The notes: generated from the letters alone by a model not told the origin. Positions 42,373 through 54,001 are shown, numbered from the stretch's first letter. The stretch: 64,000 nucleotides of DNA from CAVXJN01 sp963773585 (GCA_963773585.1 CAVZBR010000006.1:248001-312000); one strand, 5' to 3'. Translations and numbers: made by a program.

Positions 42373-42620
42373 ACCAGCCGTACCCTTCGTTCGACCGCCG
42401 CGCGGCGCGCGCCGGCCGAATTGCGGGCAGCGCACATCCTGCAGTCCCCGTGCGCAACGTCCGCCGATTCCCTGCTCACCTGCCGTAGTTCCCACACCGC
42501 ACAGATAGTGCCTGCCGCACGGGCTCGCGTTCGTGCACCGGTGTCCTCCTACCAATCCCGCGGGTCCGCAAGCGGCCGAGCGCAGTGCGCGATGACGCCC
42601 GGTATGCACCCGGTTTAAAC

Positions 42621-42656
42621 ATGTACTTGACATACTTCTTTTGCCTCGGCTATAAA
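42621..42656 (+). promoter_or_regulatory. nirK promoter with NsrR-like operator
   Basis: The 337-bp gap before nirK contains a strong sigma-70 promoter: TTGACA (42627-42632), 18 bp, TATAAA (42651-42656). An inverted repeat ATGTACTTGACAT (42621-42633) overlaps the -35 box and resembles NsrR sites (ATG...CAT halves). Repression by the NsrR at 38019, lifted by NO or nitrite, would follow. Nothing else is evident between 42373 and 42620. Confidence 0.65.
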
Positions 42657-42709
42657 ACATGTGCGAAAAATACTTCTTTAAAAACCGACGCACATGAGGG
42701 GCGAACAAG

Positions 42710-43663
42710 ATGACGCGAAAGCAACAAAACTCCCATATTTTCCTGGGCTTAGGGCTGATTTTCCTCGGCGTGACACAGCCTGTCTGGGCGGCCACCCAAA
42801 AAGTCGACCTGACCGTCGTGGAGAAAGATCTGGCGGTCGACAACAAAGGCACGACTCAGCGGGTATGGACCTACGGCGGCACCATCCCTGGGCCGCTGGT
42901 CCGGGTAACCCAAGGCGACACGGTCGACTTCACGCTGCACAACGATCCCAAGAACGAAAACAGCCATTCCATGGACTTCCATGCGGCCGTGGTTGACGTC
43001 CTGGACGAGTTCGAGTCGATCAAACCCGGCGACAGCAAGCATTTCACGTTCAAGGCCGAGCATCCCGGCGTGTTCATCTACCACTGCGGCGCCGATTCCA
43101 TGGCCGAGCACATATCCCGCGGCATGTACGGCGTGATCATCGTCGATCCGAAAGGCGGGTATTCAGAGGCATTCCCCAAACCGGACCGTGAATACGTCCT
43201 GGTCCAAGGCGACCTGTTCGAAGCCGGCACCAGTGCCAAGGACCGGGCCATGAACCGGCATTGGATCGGTGCACTGGTCAACGGCAAGCTGTTTCACTAC
43301 GACCCGGTGCACGATCCCAACGCCGGCAACACGCTGGAAGCCGCGCCTGGCGAACGCGTACGCATCTACTTCGTGAATGCGATGATCAACGAAGCGGCTG
43401 CATTCCACCCCATCGCCGGCATTTGGGATCGGGTCTGGGACAACGGCAATCCAAAGAATATCCGCTATGGCCTGCAGACCGTCGAAGTCCCCCCCGCACA
43501 CGGCATGGTCTTCGACATCGTACCGCCCGCCGGGCGCGCGACCAACAACGCCATTGTCGATCACCGCATGAAGCATGCGCTCAACGGCGCCATTTCGGTA
43601 TTGATGACCTACGAAGGCGCCGATCCGGCCAAGGGTAAAACCGGCCATCTGATCCTGCCCTGA
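42710..43663 (+). CDS. nirK: Copper-containing nitrite reductase NirK
   Basis: 317 residues with Sec signal peptide (IFLGLGLIFLGVTQPVWA). Copper ligands: type 1 and 2 His in NSHSMDFHAA, His-Cys in FIYHCGADSMAEHISRGM with later His and Met, catalytic His in AAAFHPIAGIWD, and the last type 2 His in IVDHRMKHA. Reduces nitrite to NO in the periplasm. It resembles the Nitrosomonas-type enzyme. First gene of a four-gene operon with two cytochromes and a multicopper oxidase. Confidence 0.92.
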   Translation: MTRKQQNSHIFLGLGLIFLGVTQPVWAATQKVDLTVVEKDLAVDNKGTTQRVWTYGGTIPGPLVRVTQGDTVDFTLHNDPKNENSHSMDFHAAVVDVLDEFESIKPGDSKHFTFKAEHPGVFIYHCGADSMAEHISRGMYGVIIVDPKGGYSEAFPKPDREYVLVQGDLFEAGTSAKDRAMNRHWIGALVNGKLFHYDPVHDPNAGNTLEAAPGERVRIYFVNAMINEAAAFHPIAGIWDRVWDNGNPKNIRYGLQTVEVPPAHGMVFDIVPPAGRATNNAIVDHRMKHALNGAISVLMTYEGADPAKGKTGHLILP

Positions 43664-43679
43664 AACCAGGAGAATCGAC

Positions 43680-44378
43680 ATGCAAACCACGACACTGACG
43701 ACGGCCCTCGCGGCCGTCCTCTGGGCCGGCGCCGTGTATGCACCCGCAGCCCATTCCGACACGGCCGCCGACGTCGCTTCCCGCTGCGGAACATGCCATC
43801 AACTGCAACAGCCCTCCGAACGCGGGCTCGAAAGCCGAACGGAGCGGAAAGCCCCGGCGCTGTTTTATGCGGGAGACAAATTTCGTGAGCCGTGGCTCGA
43901 ACAGTGGCTACAGCACGCCACCCGCATTCGGCCTGCGGGCGACTTTCCGCCGGCCCATGTGAAGTCGACTGCGGACGGCGATGTCGTCGATCCGACAACC
44001 CTGTCGGACCATCCCACTGTCGACGAGGCCACTGCGAAACGCTTCGCCGCCTGGCTCATGACGCGGAAGCCGTTCAGCAAAATGCTCGCAGCAGCGTCCT
44101 ATAAACCCGGGCGCATATCGGAACGCATGGGTGCCATGGACTTCGTCAAATTCAAAGGTTGCGGCGGCTGCCACCGGGACACGCCCAAATACGGCGGACT
44201 CTCCGGCCCCGAACTGTACACCGCTTGGCAGCGGCTACAGCCGGCGTTCATCGAGTCCTATATCCGCGAGCCGGTGACCTGGGAACCCGCCAGCTTGATG
44301 CCGGTAAAACATCTCAAGACGCCACAGATCCACAAACTGATGGATTACCTGCGCGTCATCGGCGAGAAGGAGCAATGA
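43680..44378 (+). CDS. Dihaem cytochrome c (NcgC-like)
   Basis: 232 residues, signal peptide (TTALAAVLWAGAVYAPAAHS), two haem sites: SRCGTCHQLQQ and FKGCGGCHRDTPK. Candidate axial Met residues lie near PASLMPVKHL. Electron carrier in the nirK operon, corresponding in position to NcgC of Nitrosomonas; the ncg letter is inferred from mirror order. 16 bp after nirK, GGAG before ATG 43680. Confidence 0.85.
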   Translation: MQTTTLTTALAAVLWAGAVYAPAAHSDTAADVASRCGTCHQLQQPSERGLESRTERKAPALFYAGDKFREPWLEQWLQHATRIRPAGDFPPAHVKSTADGDVVDPTTLSDHPTVDEATAKRFAAWLMTRKPFSKMLAAASYKPGRISERMGAMDFVKFKGCGGCHRDTPKYGGLSGPELYTAWQRLQPAFIESYIREPVTWEPASLMPVKHLKTPQIHKLMDYLRVIGEKEQ

Positions 44379-44380
44379 GC

Positions 44381-44740
44381 ATGCGTCATCCATTCATCTT
44401 CGCCGCAGCGGCTGCACTCGCCGCCTCCACCGCAATCGCGGCCCCGGACCCCGGGCACGGCAAGCAGCTTTACCGCGCCTACTGCACCCAATGTCACGGC
44501 GTCACCGGCCATGGCAACGGCGTAAACGCCGAGCAACTGTCCGTACAGCCGCGCAATCACACCGACCGCAGTGAAATGGCCGCGCGCACCAACGACGAAC
44601 TCTTCAAGGCCATCAAAGAAGGCGGTCAGGCAGTCAACAAGTCGATCCTGATGCCGAACTGGGACGGCAATCTCAAAGACAGCGATATCCGAGACATCGT
44701 GGCATACCTGCGCAACCTCTGCTGCGCAAAGGGGAACTGA
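44381..44740 (+). CDS. Monohaem class I cytochrome c (NcgB-like)
   Basis: 119 residues from ATG 44381, which has AAGGAG at ideal spacing; an upstream ATG at 44375 overlaps the previous stop. Signal peptide FIFAAAAALAASTAIA; haem site AYCTQCHGVTGHGNG; axial Met likely in ILMPNWDGNLKD. Probable electron donor to, or acceptor from, the neighbouring copper enzymes. Confidence 0.85.
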   Translation: MRHPFIFAAAAALAASTAIAAPDPGHGKQLYRAYCTQCHGVTGHGNGVNAEQLSVQPRNHTDRSEMAARTNDELFKAIKEGGQAVNKSILMPNWDGNLKDSDIRDIVAYLRNLCCAKGN

Positions 44741-44745
44741 GAACC

Positions 44746-45780
44746 ATGCGAGCCAGAATCATCGAAGCATTTGTAATAGGTTCGGCATTGTTCGGCAGCG
44801 CAGTCGCGCACGCCGAGCTTCGACACTTCGACATGACCGTAGAAGAAGTCACCCTCAATGTCGCCCCGGGCTTCAAATACAAAGTCTGGGCCTATAACGG
44901 CCAAGTACCGGGGCCGCTCATCCACGTCAAGGAAGGCGACACAGTCGAGGTAGCCCTGACCAACAACACCACGCTCAGCCACACCATTCATTGGCACGGC
45001 ATGTACCAGACCAACAGCTGGAAGAGTGACGGTGTGCCCGATATCACTCAGAAAGCCATCGAACCGGGCGACAGCTTCACCTACCGGTTCGTCGCCGACA
45101 AGACCGGCACACTCTGGTATCACTGTCACGTCAACGTGCCGGAACACGTCGGCCTGAGAGGCATGTGGGGTCCGCTCATCATCGACCCAAAGAAGCCAAC
45201 TCCTCTGGAGAAGCAGGTCACTAAGGACGCCATCCTGATGTTTTCAGCCTGGAACCCGGAAGTCGCCAACAAATACGGCGAAGGCGGCGCGCCAGGGGAG
45301 CCCATCCGCTACTTCTCCATCAATGGAAAAGCGTTTCCGACCACGCAGCCCCTGCGGGTCAAAAAAGGCGACGTGCTTCGCCTGCGGTTGATCGCGGCCA
45401 CCGTCGATGTAGCATTTCACCTGCACGGTCACGACATGCTCGTCACCCATAAGGACGGTCTACCCATAGAACACCCGTATCCAGTGGATGTGCTACACCT
45501 GAGCCCGGGTGAACGCTACGACGTTATCGTGAAAATGAACAACCCGGGCCGCTGGATCGCCCACGACCATATCGAACACCACACCAGCAACAACGGCAAG
45601 GCGCCGGGTGGATCGGTATTGGTGGTCGAATACGATGGCGTGGAAAAGACCGACAAGTGGTACGTGTGGAAAGACAAAGCTTATGAGCCGGATTTCTACT
45701 ACACCGACAGCATGGCCCAAGGCTACGGGATGTTCGATGTCTCCTCCCACGAAGGCGCGTTTCCCGAACTGCGACGTTGA
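44746..45780 (+). CDS. ncgA: Two-domain multicopper oxidase (NcgA-like)
   Basis: 344 residues with signal peptide. Copper motifs: HTIHWHGMYQ, LWYHCHVNVPEHVGLRGMWG (type 1 Cys-His-Met in domain 1), FHLHGHDM and WIAHDHIEHH in domain 2. Two cupredoxin domains place it with the small two-domain laccases (blue copper oxidase of Nitrosomonas). In that genus the gene order is ncgABC-nirK; here it is nirK-C-B-A. Role in nitrite or NO tolerance is known for the cluster, with the chemistry unsettled. Confidence 0.86.
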   Translation: MRARIIEAFVIGSALFGSAVAHAELRHFDMTVEEVTLNVAPGFKYKVWAYNGQVPGPLIHVKEGDTVEVALTNNTTLSHTIHWHGMYQTNSWKSDGVPDITQKAIEPGDSFTYRFVADKTGTLWYHCHVNVPEHVGLRGMWGPLIIDPKKPTPLEKQVTKDAILMFSAWNPEVANKYGEGGAPGEPIRYFSINGKAFPTTQPLRVKKGDVLRLRLIAATVDVAFHLHGHDMLVTHKDGLPIEHPYPVDVLHLSPGERYDVIVKMNNPGRWIAHDHIEHHTSNNGKAPGGSVLVVEYDGVEKTDKWYVWKDKAYEPDFYYTDSMAQGYGMFDVSSHEGAFPELRR

Positions 45781-46312
45781 CCCTGCCAGGGGCAGCGGTT
45801 CGAGGCCGACCACCTACCTCCCCCACCACCGGCCGCGACTCGCTAGCGAGCGCGGCCGCCATCTTGTGTCCGTCCCGCGCCGCCTCGCACGAGGTTCTTT
45901 GTCTATGTGCCCTGGGAGCGATCACCACAAGTCAGACGTTGGCTCTCGGCGCCTAGCATGTCTCTACGTGCAATCATAAATGAGAGGATTCCAAAGCGAC
46001 TTTGCCTCGAAACGGGAGATGCCGAAGCGCGTCTGCCCCTCGGTGAACCGCACCTGGCCTGGTCGTTTGTGCGCGACGGTGAACCACTGGACGAGCTGCT
46101 GGAAACACGCGACCGACTCATGCATGTGAACACAGAGGCGAAAGGGCGGCAGCGTTCGGCGTTGCGTTCGCACGCGCACCCACAGGAAGGGGTGGCGGCA
46201 TTGCCGGGACAGTATCCAAGAGCGACAAAGTCCATTCCAGGTGTGCGCGACAGCATGCACCGGGACTGACCGACACGCGTTCGTCACCGTGCTTGCGGCA
46301 AGGAGGAATGCC
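45781..46312. other. Gap after the nirK operon
   Basis: Holds one open frame (45907-46269, 120 codons) with no Shine-Dalgarno and no recognisable family, so I do not call it. No clear terminator follows the multicopper oxidase. The strong AAGGAGG site at the right end belongs to the next gene. Confidence 0.45.
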
Positions 46313-46576
46313 ATGGCAAAAGACCTGGCAAAGCTGCTGGCGGACCTGGCGGAACTGGATTTCGATGCCATCTCCGCCTACGACGCCGCGATCGAACGCC
46401 TGGACAGCCACGAGGCGAAGGCGCGCCTCGGCGAATTCAAGAGCGATCACGAGCGCCATGTCCGCGACCTGCAGAGCACCATCCGCCGCATGGGCGGTTC
46501 GCCGCCCACGGAAGGCGACGTTAAGGCCGTGCTCACGAAAGGGAAAGTAGTCCTCGGCGGTCTGACAAAACAATAG
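46313..46576 (+). CDS. Short ferritin-like (DUF2383/PA2169-type) protein, probably C-terminally truncated
   Basis: 87 residues from ATG 46313 with AAGGAGG. Helical pair LLADLAELDFDAISAYDAAIE and KARLGEFKSDHERHVRDLQ, then TKGKVVLGGLTKQ and stop. Related proteins are about 150 residues and have two more helices after the KGKVVLGGL segment. An intrinsic terminator follows at once, so the shortened form is transcribed as a unit. Possibly functional as a dimer. Confidence 0.65.
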   Translation: MAKDLAKLLADLAELDFDAISAYDAAIERLDSHEAKARLGEFKSDHERHVRDLQSTIRRMGGSPPTEGDVKAVLTKGKVVLGGLTKQ

Positions 46577-46605
46577 GGGGCGCCGTTCGGCGACCCTTTT
46601 ATTTT
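46577..46605 (+). terminator. Intrinsic terminator
   Basis: GC stem GGGCGCCG / CGGCGaCCC with a TT loop followed by TTTTATTTTAT. Directly behind the ferritin-like gene and just before the convergent tRNA-Arg. Confidence 0.8.
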
Positions 46606-46608
46606 ATA

Positions 46609-46685
46609 TGGCGCGCCCGGAAGGATTCGAACCTCCGACCACCTGGTTCGTAGCCAGGTACTCTATCCAGCTGAGCTACGGGCGC
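46609..46685 (-). tRNA. tRNA-Arg (anticodon ACG)
   Basis: 77 nt including an encoded CCA. The 7-bp acceptor stem GCGCCCG/CGGGCGC, D-arm AGCTCAGCTGGATAGAG, anticodon loop CTACGAA and T-loop GGTTCGAATCC are all complete. The first anticodon base is expected to be inosine. Position near tRNA-Ser and csrA matches the gammaproteobacterial serV-argV order. Confidence 0.95.
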
Positions 46686-46878
46686 GAAGCTGGGCATTAT
46701 TACGAACGTGCCGGAATGCGTCAAGGTGCTAACCAACAAAGGAAGACAGAAATGCCAGAATATCCATTGGATACGCTTTCGCCGGCTCCATCCGCCGGGC
46801 TTGAGACGGGTCTGTCTGGTTGGGTTTGATCGACGGTCGGAGGTCCGGATCAAACGACTGCGGTTTCAAAATCCCGAT

Positions 46879-47187
46879 GGGTCCGCTGCGCTTGACCCAT
46901 CCTACGAAACGCGCGTGGGTTCGGGTCCTGCTTTCAGTTTGCCTTTCGCACGGTCCGCTGCGCGGGCCCGTCTGAAAGGCAAATGGCGGAGAGAGAGGGA
47001 TTACTCGGCTTCGCCTCGCCCCTGCGGGCCGCCGCCACAGGCGGCGTTGTCTCGGCCGGCTGCGCGAGCCTCGGCTCGAACCGGTCGATTGGATTATCGA
47101 GGGTTCGAAGCCCACAACATGTTTGTTTTGCTTGTGGGCCCGCTGCGCAGGCCCGTTTGAAAGGCAAATGGCGGAGAGAGAGGGATT
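46879..47187. repeat. REP-like hairpins and tRNA-Ser fragments
   Basis: Between the two tRNAs the core CCGCTGCGC occurs three times within small hairpins: 46879-46898 (GGGTC...GACCC), near 46952-46969, and 47136-47154 (GGGCC...GGCCC). The segment 46951-47002 is repeated at 47136-47187 with few mismatches. The second copy runs into the tRNA-Ser 3' end; the first carries only the last bases of that tRNA. A reversed T-arm fragment (TCGAGGGTTCGAA) lies at 47097-47109. No gene is present in 46686-47168. Confidence 0.65.
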
Positions 47188-47261
47188 CGAACCCTCGATG
47201 GAGCTATTAACCCCATACTCCCTTAGCAGGGGAGCGCCTTCAGCCTCTCGGCCATCTCTCC
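47169..47261 (-). tRNA. tRNA-Ser (anticodon GCT)
   Basis: 93 nt including CCA, with the long variable arm of class II tRNAs. Acceptor GGAGAGA/TCTCTCC, D-arm GGCCGAGAGGCTGAAGG, anticodon loop CTGCTAA, T-loop GGTTCGAATCC. Located downstream of csrA as in Escherichia (serV). Confidence 0.95.
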
Positions 47262-47449
47262 GGTGTGCGCAAATTGTCCAGCGGCGATGCCGCATCATGA
47301 AAAAATGCGGCAAAGCGTCCCGCGGATCATAGGATCGGCGGACGCAAAGAATACCACAGACGGCTTTGATGGAAAAAGTAAAACGGCGGGAAGGGATGCC
47401 GGGCCCCGCTCAGCGAGGCGCCGACCGTGTCGCGACAGACACCGTGCGC

Positions 47450-47653
47450 TTATTCCGTGCCCGAGGCGGAATTGTTGCCGGAAATATCCTGCTCACGCTT
47501 GATGCGCTCGTAGATCTCCTCCCGATGAACAGCGACCTCTTTGGGCGCATTGACGCCTATACGCACCTGATTGCCCTTGACGCCCAGCACGGTCACAGTC
47601 ACGTTGTCTCCGATCATGAGGGTCTCGCCCACACGTCGAGTCAAAATCAGCAT
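47450..47653 (-). CDS. csrA: CsrA, carbon storage regulator (RNA-binding)
   Basis: 67 residues from ATG 47653 (MLILTRRVGETLMIGD ... NAPKEVAVHREEIYERI). RNA-contact residues LTRR at the N-terminus and VAVHREEI are intact. It controls translation by binding GGA motifs in mRNA leaders. A longer frame with ten extra residues is unlikely. Probable monocistronic gene, about 210 bp after lysC in an AT-rich gap likely to hold its promoter. Confidence 0.96.
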   Translation of the reverse strand: MLILTRRVGETLMIGDNVTVTVLGVKGNQVRIGVNAPKEVAVHREEIYERIKREQDISGNNSASGTE

Positions 47654-47864
47654 TGTCCTAATCTCCTTGCTCGTCTCTATCACCAGAATCCGGTCTACAG
47701 AGTCCGTTTCACATCATGCCGGGGCGATCTACCTCTATATCGGCGAAGCAACCCAACTCTATAGACCAGCGTATCGCGTTCGCGTTCTTTTTATTGAATT
47801 ATTATGTGTTAAAGATCGTTATAACCCCGTGAGACACGGGTATTTTCACAACCGCGACGCGCAG

Positions 47865-49097
47865 TTACCCGGCGACCGGCTCCTTTTCGAGTTCGAACGC
47901 ATCATGCAGCGCCCGAACGCCGAGCTCGAGATATTTTTCGTCCACGACCACGGAAATCTTGATCTCCGAGGTCGAGATCATGCGGATGTTGATGCCTTCC
48001 CGCGCCAGTGCCTGGAACATCGTGCTGGCGATGCCGGCGTGGGAGCGCATGCCTACTCCCACCAGGGAAATCTTCACGATTTTGTTGTCGCCGTTGATCT
48101 CCCGCGCACCCAGCGCGGTCGACGTTTCGCGCAGAATGGCCATCGCGCGTTCGTAATCGTTACGGTGGACCGTGCAAGTAAAGTCAGTGGTGCTGCCGTC
48201 CGGCGCCACGTTCTGCACGATCATGTCGACTTCGATGTTGGCGTCGGCGATTGGCCCGAGAATTTTGGAAGCCACTCCGGGTTGATCCGGCACGCCGATC
48301 ACTGTCAGCTTGGCTTCGTCGCGATTGAACGCAATACCGGAAATCAGCGGCTCTTCCATACCCTCTTCCTCATAACTGATCAAAGTGCCGTCACCGTCCT
48401 CGAAACTGGAGAGAACCCGCAACGGTACATTGTACTTGCCGGCAAATTCCACCGAACGAATCTGTAACACCTTGGAACCGAGGCTCGCCATTTCCAACAT
48501 CTCCTCGAAGGTGATGCGCTGCAAGCGCCGGGCCTGAGCCACGACTCGGGGATCGGTGGTGTAGACGCCATCGACGTCGGTGTAGATCTGGCACTCTTGA
48601 GCCTTCAGGGCCGCCGCCAATGCAACTGCAGTGGTATCCGATCCGCCGCGGCCAAGAGTTGTGATACTGCCATGCTCGTCGACACCTTGGAACCCCGCCA
48701 CCACAACTACGCGGCCCTTGTCCAAATCGGAGCGTACCCGCGCGCCATCGATTTCGCGAATGCGGGCTTTGTTGTGGGCGCTGTCAGTGAGGATCTGCAC
48801 CTGTGCGCCGGTATAGGAACGTGCATCGCAACCGCGCTTTTGCAAAGCCATCGATAACAGTGCAATCGTCACCTGTTCGCCGGTCGCCATCAGTACGTCC
48901 AGCTCTCGCGGCATGGGGGCCGGCTCAATCTGGTGCGCCAAACCGATCAGGCGATTGGTCTCGCCGCTCATGGCCGACACCACGACTACCAAATCATGGC
49001 CGTTTTTGCGCCATTGGCAGACTTTCTCCGCCACTTGCTCGATGCGCTCTACCGTGCCGACCGAGGTTCCACCATATTTTTGAACGATCAGTGCCAT
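47865..49097 (-). CDS. lysC: Aspartate kinase
   Basis: 410 residues from ATG 49097 (MALIVQKYGGTSVG). Kinase motifs KYGGTSV, GRGGSDTTAVALAAALKA and EVYTDVDGVYTTDPR-type segment (YTDVDGVYTTDPR). Two C-terminal ACT domains (LTVIGVPDQPGVASKILG, VSLVGVGMRSHAGIASTMF) for lysine/threonine feedback. First step from aspartate to lysine, threonine and methionine. Located between alaS and csrA as in many gammaproteobacteria. Confidence 0.95.
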   Translation of the reverse strand: MALIVQKYGGTSVGTVERIEQVAEKVCQWRKNGHDLVVVVSAMSGETNRLIGLAHQIEPAPMPRELDVLMATGEQVTIALLSMALQKRGCDARSYTGAQVQILTDSAHNKARIREIDGARVRSDLDKGRVVVVAGFQGVDEHGSITTLGRGGSDTTAVALAAALKAQECQIYTDVDGVYTTDPRVVAQARRLQRITFEEMLEMASLGSKVLQIRSVEFAGKYNVPLRVLSSFEDGDGTLISYEEEGMEEPLISGIAFNRDEAKLTVIGVPDQPGVASKILGPIADANIEVDMIVQNVAPDGSTTDFTCTVHRNDYERAMAILRETSTALGAREINGDNKIVKISLVGVGMRSHAGIASTMFQALAREGINIRMISTSEIKISVVVDEKYLELGVRALHDAFELEKEPVAG

Positions 49098-49161
49098 GCC
49101 GGGTATTTGAAAGGTTGGAGGATGAACGAAAAAACGCGCGTCGGCGATTACCGCGGCGCCG

Positions 49162-51789
<2,628 letters not shown>

Positions 51790-51846
51790 CGAACGAATCC
51801 AACTCCAAAGTCCGAAAAGCGAGAAGGGCCGGTCCCTTCGCCATCT

Positions 51847-52338
51847 TCAGTAATCACCGCCGGCGAGCAGATCCTGGATGTGCTCGTTGCCGAACCCGCG
51901 ATATTGCAGAAACCGCGCCTGCTTGGCGCGCTCGGGCCAAGAGCCGGGCACGGCCCGGCCAAAGCGCTTGCGGCGCACATCTTCCGCTTGGCGCCGCCAA
52001 TCCCAGTCGGCTTCTTGCAATTGCGCATCGATCAGATCGTCGTCCACGCCACGCTGGCGCAACTCGGCGCGGATGCGCACCGGGCCGTAGCCCCGCGCCG
52101 CCCGGCTCCGCGCATAGTTGTAGGCAAAACGCGCATCGCTCTGCAGACCTTCTCCGGCGAGGGACGCCAGAACCTGGTCGATCGTCGCATCGGGGAAACT
52201 GCGCGCCGCCAGCTTTTGGCGCAGCTCGAGGTGCGAATGCTCACGGCGAGCCAGCAGGCGTAGCGCGCACTCGCGCAACTCGCCGGCGCCGGCTTCCTCT
52301 GCCTGATCCGGGTCAGGCTTCGGCTTCGACCTCTTCAT
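51847..52338 (-). CDS. recX: RecX, RecA regulator
   Basis: 163 residues of three-helix repeats: ALRLLARREHSHLELRQKL, DARFAYNYARSRAARGYGPVRIRAEL, and RRKRFGRAVPGSWPERAKQARFLQYRGF. It binds RecA filaments and limits recombinase activity. Its ATG lies inside the last 26 bp of recA, so it is translated from the same mRNA. Confidence 0.93.
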   Translation of the reverse strand: MKRSKPKPDPDQAEEAGAGELRECALRLLARREHSHLELRQKLAARSFPDATIDQVLASLAGEGLQSDARFAYNYARSRAARGYGPVRIRAELRQRGVDDDLIDAQLQEADWDWRRQAEDVRRKRFGRAVPGSWPERAKQARFLQYRGFGNEHIQDLLAGGDY

Positions 52339-53347
52339 CCTTCTTCGGCGGCGCCACGTTGCCCAGCGCCTTGGCGCGGATCTGGTGTTCGATCTCCTGC
52401 GCGATCGCGGGATTTTCCTTCATATACGTGCGCGCGTTGTCCTTGCCTTGGCCAATACGGTCATTGTGGTAGCTGTACCAGGCGCCGGCCTTGTCGACGA
52501 TACCGTATTGCACACCGAGATCGATCAGCTCGCCCTCGTGGGAAATGCCTTCGCCGTAGAGAATCTCGAATTCCGCCTGCCGAAATGGCGGCGCAACCTT
52601 GTTCTTCACCACCTTCACGCGGGTCTCGTTGCCCACCACTTCGTCGCCCTTCTTGATGGCGCCGATACGACGGATGTCGAGCCGCACGGAGGAATAGAAT
52701 TTCAGTGCATTGCCGCCGGTGGTGGTTTCGGGACTGCCGAACATCACCCCGATCTTCATCCGGATCTGGTTGATGAAAATCACCAGGGTGTTGGAACGTT
52801 TGATATTGGCAGTCAGTTTGCGCAGTGCCTGGGACATCAGGCGCGCCTGCAGGCCGACATGGGAGTCGCCCATCTCGCCTTCGATTTCCGCCTTCGGGGT
52901 CAGCGCGGCGACAGAATCGACCACCACAACGTCGACGGCGCTGGAGCGCACCAGCATGTCGGCGATTTCCAACGCCTGCTCACCGGTATCGGGCTGGGAG
53001 ACCAATAGGTCGTCGACATTGACACCCAGCTTGCGGGCATAGGACGGATCCAGCGCATGCTCGGCGTCGACGAAGGCCGCCGTACCACCCAATTTCTGCG
53101 CTTCAGCAATCACTTGCAACGTCAGCGTGGTTTTGCCCGAGGACTCCGGGCCATAGATCTCAACCACGCGGCCGCGCGGCAGGCCGCCGATCCCCAGTGC
53201 GATATCGAGGGTCAGGGACCCGGTGGAGATGGCCTCGACGTCGCGCGCGGCGGTGGAATCGCCCATGCGCATCACCGAACCCTTACCAAACTGCTTCTCG
53301 ATCTGGCTCAGTGCCGCCGTGAGCGCCTTTTTCTTGTTCTCTTCCAT
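52313..53347 (-). CDS. recA: RecA recombinase
   Basis: 344 residues from ATG 53347 (MEENKKKALTAALSQIEKQF). Walker A GPESSGKTTL, Walker B VVVVDSVAAL, L2 region MFGSPETTTGGNALKFY. Acidic C-terminal tail KDEEVEAEA. Central to recombination and SOS. About 118 bp upstream to thpR; I did not find a confident LexA box there. Confidence 0.97.
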   Translation of the reverse strand: MEENKKKALTAALSQIEKQFGKGSVMRMGDSTAARDVEAISTGSLTLDIALGIGGLPRGRVVEIYGPESSGKTTLTLQVIAEAQKLGGTAAFVDAEHALDPSYARKLGVNVDDLLVSQPDTGEQALEIADMLVRSSAVDVVVVDSVAALTPKAEIEGEMGDSHVGLQARLMSQALRKLTANIKRSNTLVIFINQIRMKIGVMFGSPETTTGGNALKFYSSVRLDIRRIGAIKKGDEVVGNETRVKVVKNKVAPPFRQAEFEILYGEGISHEGELIDLGVQYGIVDKAGAWYSYHNDRIGQGKDNARTYMKENPAIAQEIEHQIRAKALGNVAPPKKDEEVEAEA

Positions 53348-53464
53348 AGAACCCTCCGCCTGCTGTCGCGGGGCGCACTCCGTTGCGCCCATGATCGAAT
53401 CGAATTCGAAGAATTATCACACACAAGGCGCCATGGCGTGAAGCCGAACTGCGGCGCTAAGCAC

Positions 53465-54001
53465 TTATTGCGCTTGCAACATCCAGGTACGTTCCAGGTG
53501 ATATCGCGGCCCGTCGGGGAAAGTCCGGGAACTGACCAGCGCGAATTGCTCCACCGGCCAGTGCAGCGGGGCAGGATCAGCCGGCGGCGGCTGCCGGCGA
53601 ACTTTTCGCGCCAGGGTCAAGTGCAGCCGAAACGGACGCGGTTCGGGATTTCCCCCGCACTGGCGCTGGGCCGCCTGCAGCGCCGTTACCAGGTCCGTCA
53701 GCGCCCGCGGTACCTGGGATGCACCCAGCCAATACACCTGAGCTCGGGAGAAATAACCGGTTCGGTCGAGGGTAAAGCCGAAACGCGGAATGCGAATGGC
53801 ATCTGCGGCCCGTTCCAGACACATACGCATCTCGGTTGCCGTGTTGCCGAGAAAGGCCAGGGTAAGGTGCAGGTTTTCGCGCATGACTGGGCGCCCGCTA
53901 CTCGCCGTCAGTTCCCTTACCCGCCGATCCAGTGCCGTGCGCAGCGTGTCTTCCGGCCACAAGGCGAAAAACAGCCGCTGAGTGTCAGGGGTTTGTTTCA
54001 A
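53465..54001 (-). CDS. thpR: RNA 2',3'-cyclic phosphodiesterase
   Basis: 178 residues from a TTG at 54001, chosen because it leaves the usual short lead before QRLFFALWPED; it has GGAG four bases upstream. An in-frame ATG at 54028 is the alternative. Both catalytic HxTx motifs are present: NLHLTLAFLG and RLHLTLARKV. Hydrolyses 2',3'-cyclic ends of RNA. The start overlaps the end of pncC by 17 bp. Confidence 0.88.
   Translation of the reverse strand: MKQTPDTQRLFFALWPEDTLRTALDRRVRELTASSGRPVMRENLHLTLAFLGNTATEMRMCLERAADAIRIPRFGFTLDRTGYFSRAQVYWLGASQVPRALTDLVTALQAAQRQCGGNPEPRPFRLHLTLARKVRRQPPPADPAPLHWPVEQFALVSSRTFPDGPRYHLERTWMLQAQ

Noticed and set aside
45907..46269. 120-codon open frame after the nirK operon
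   Set aside because: No Shine-Dalgarno, no family resemblance, and Arg/His-rich composition typical of chance frames here.
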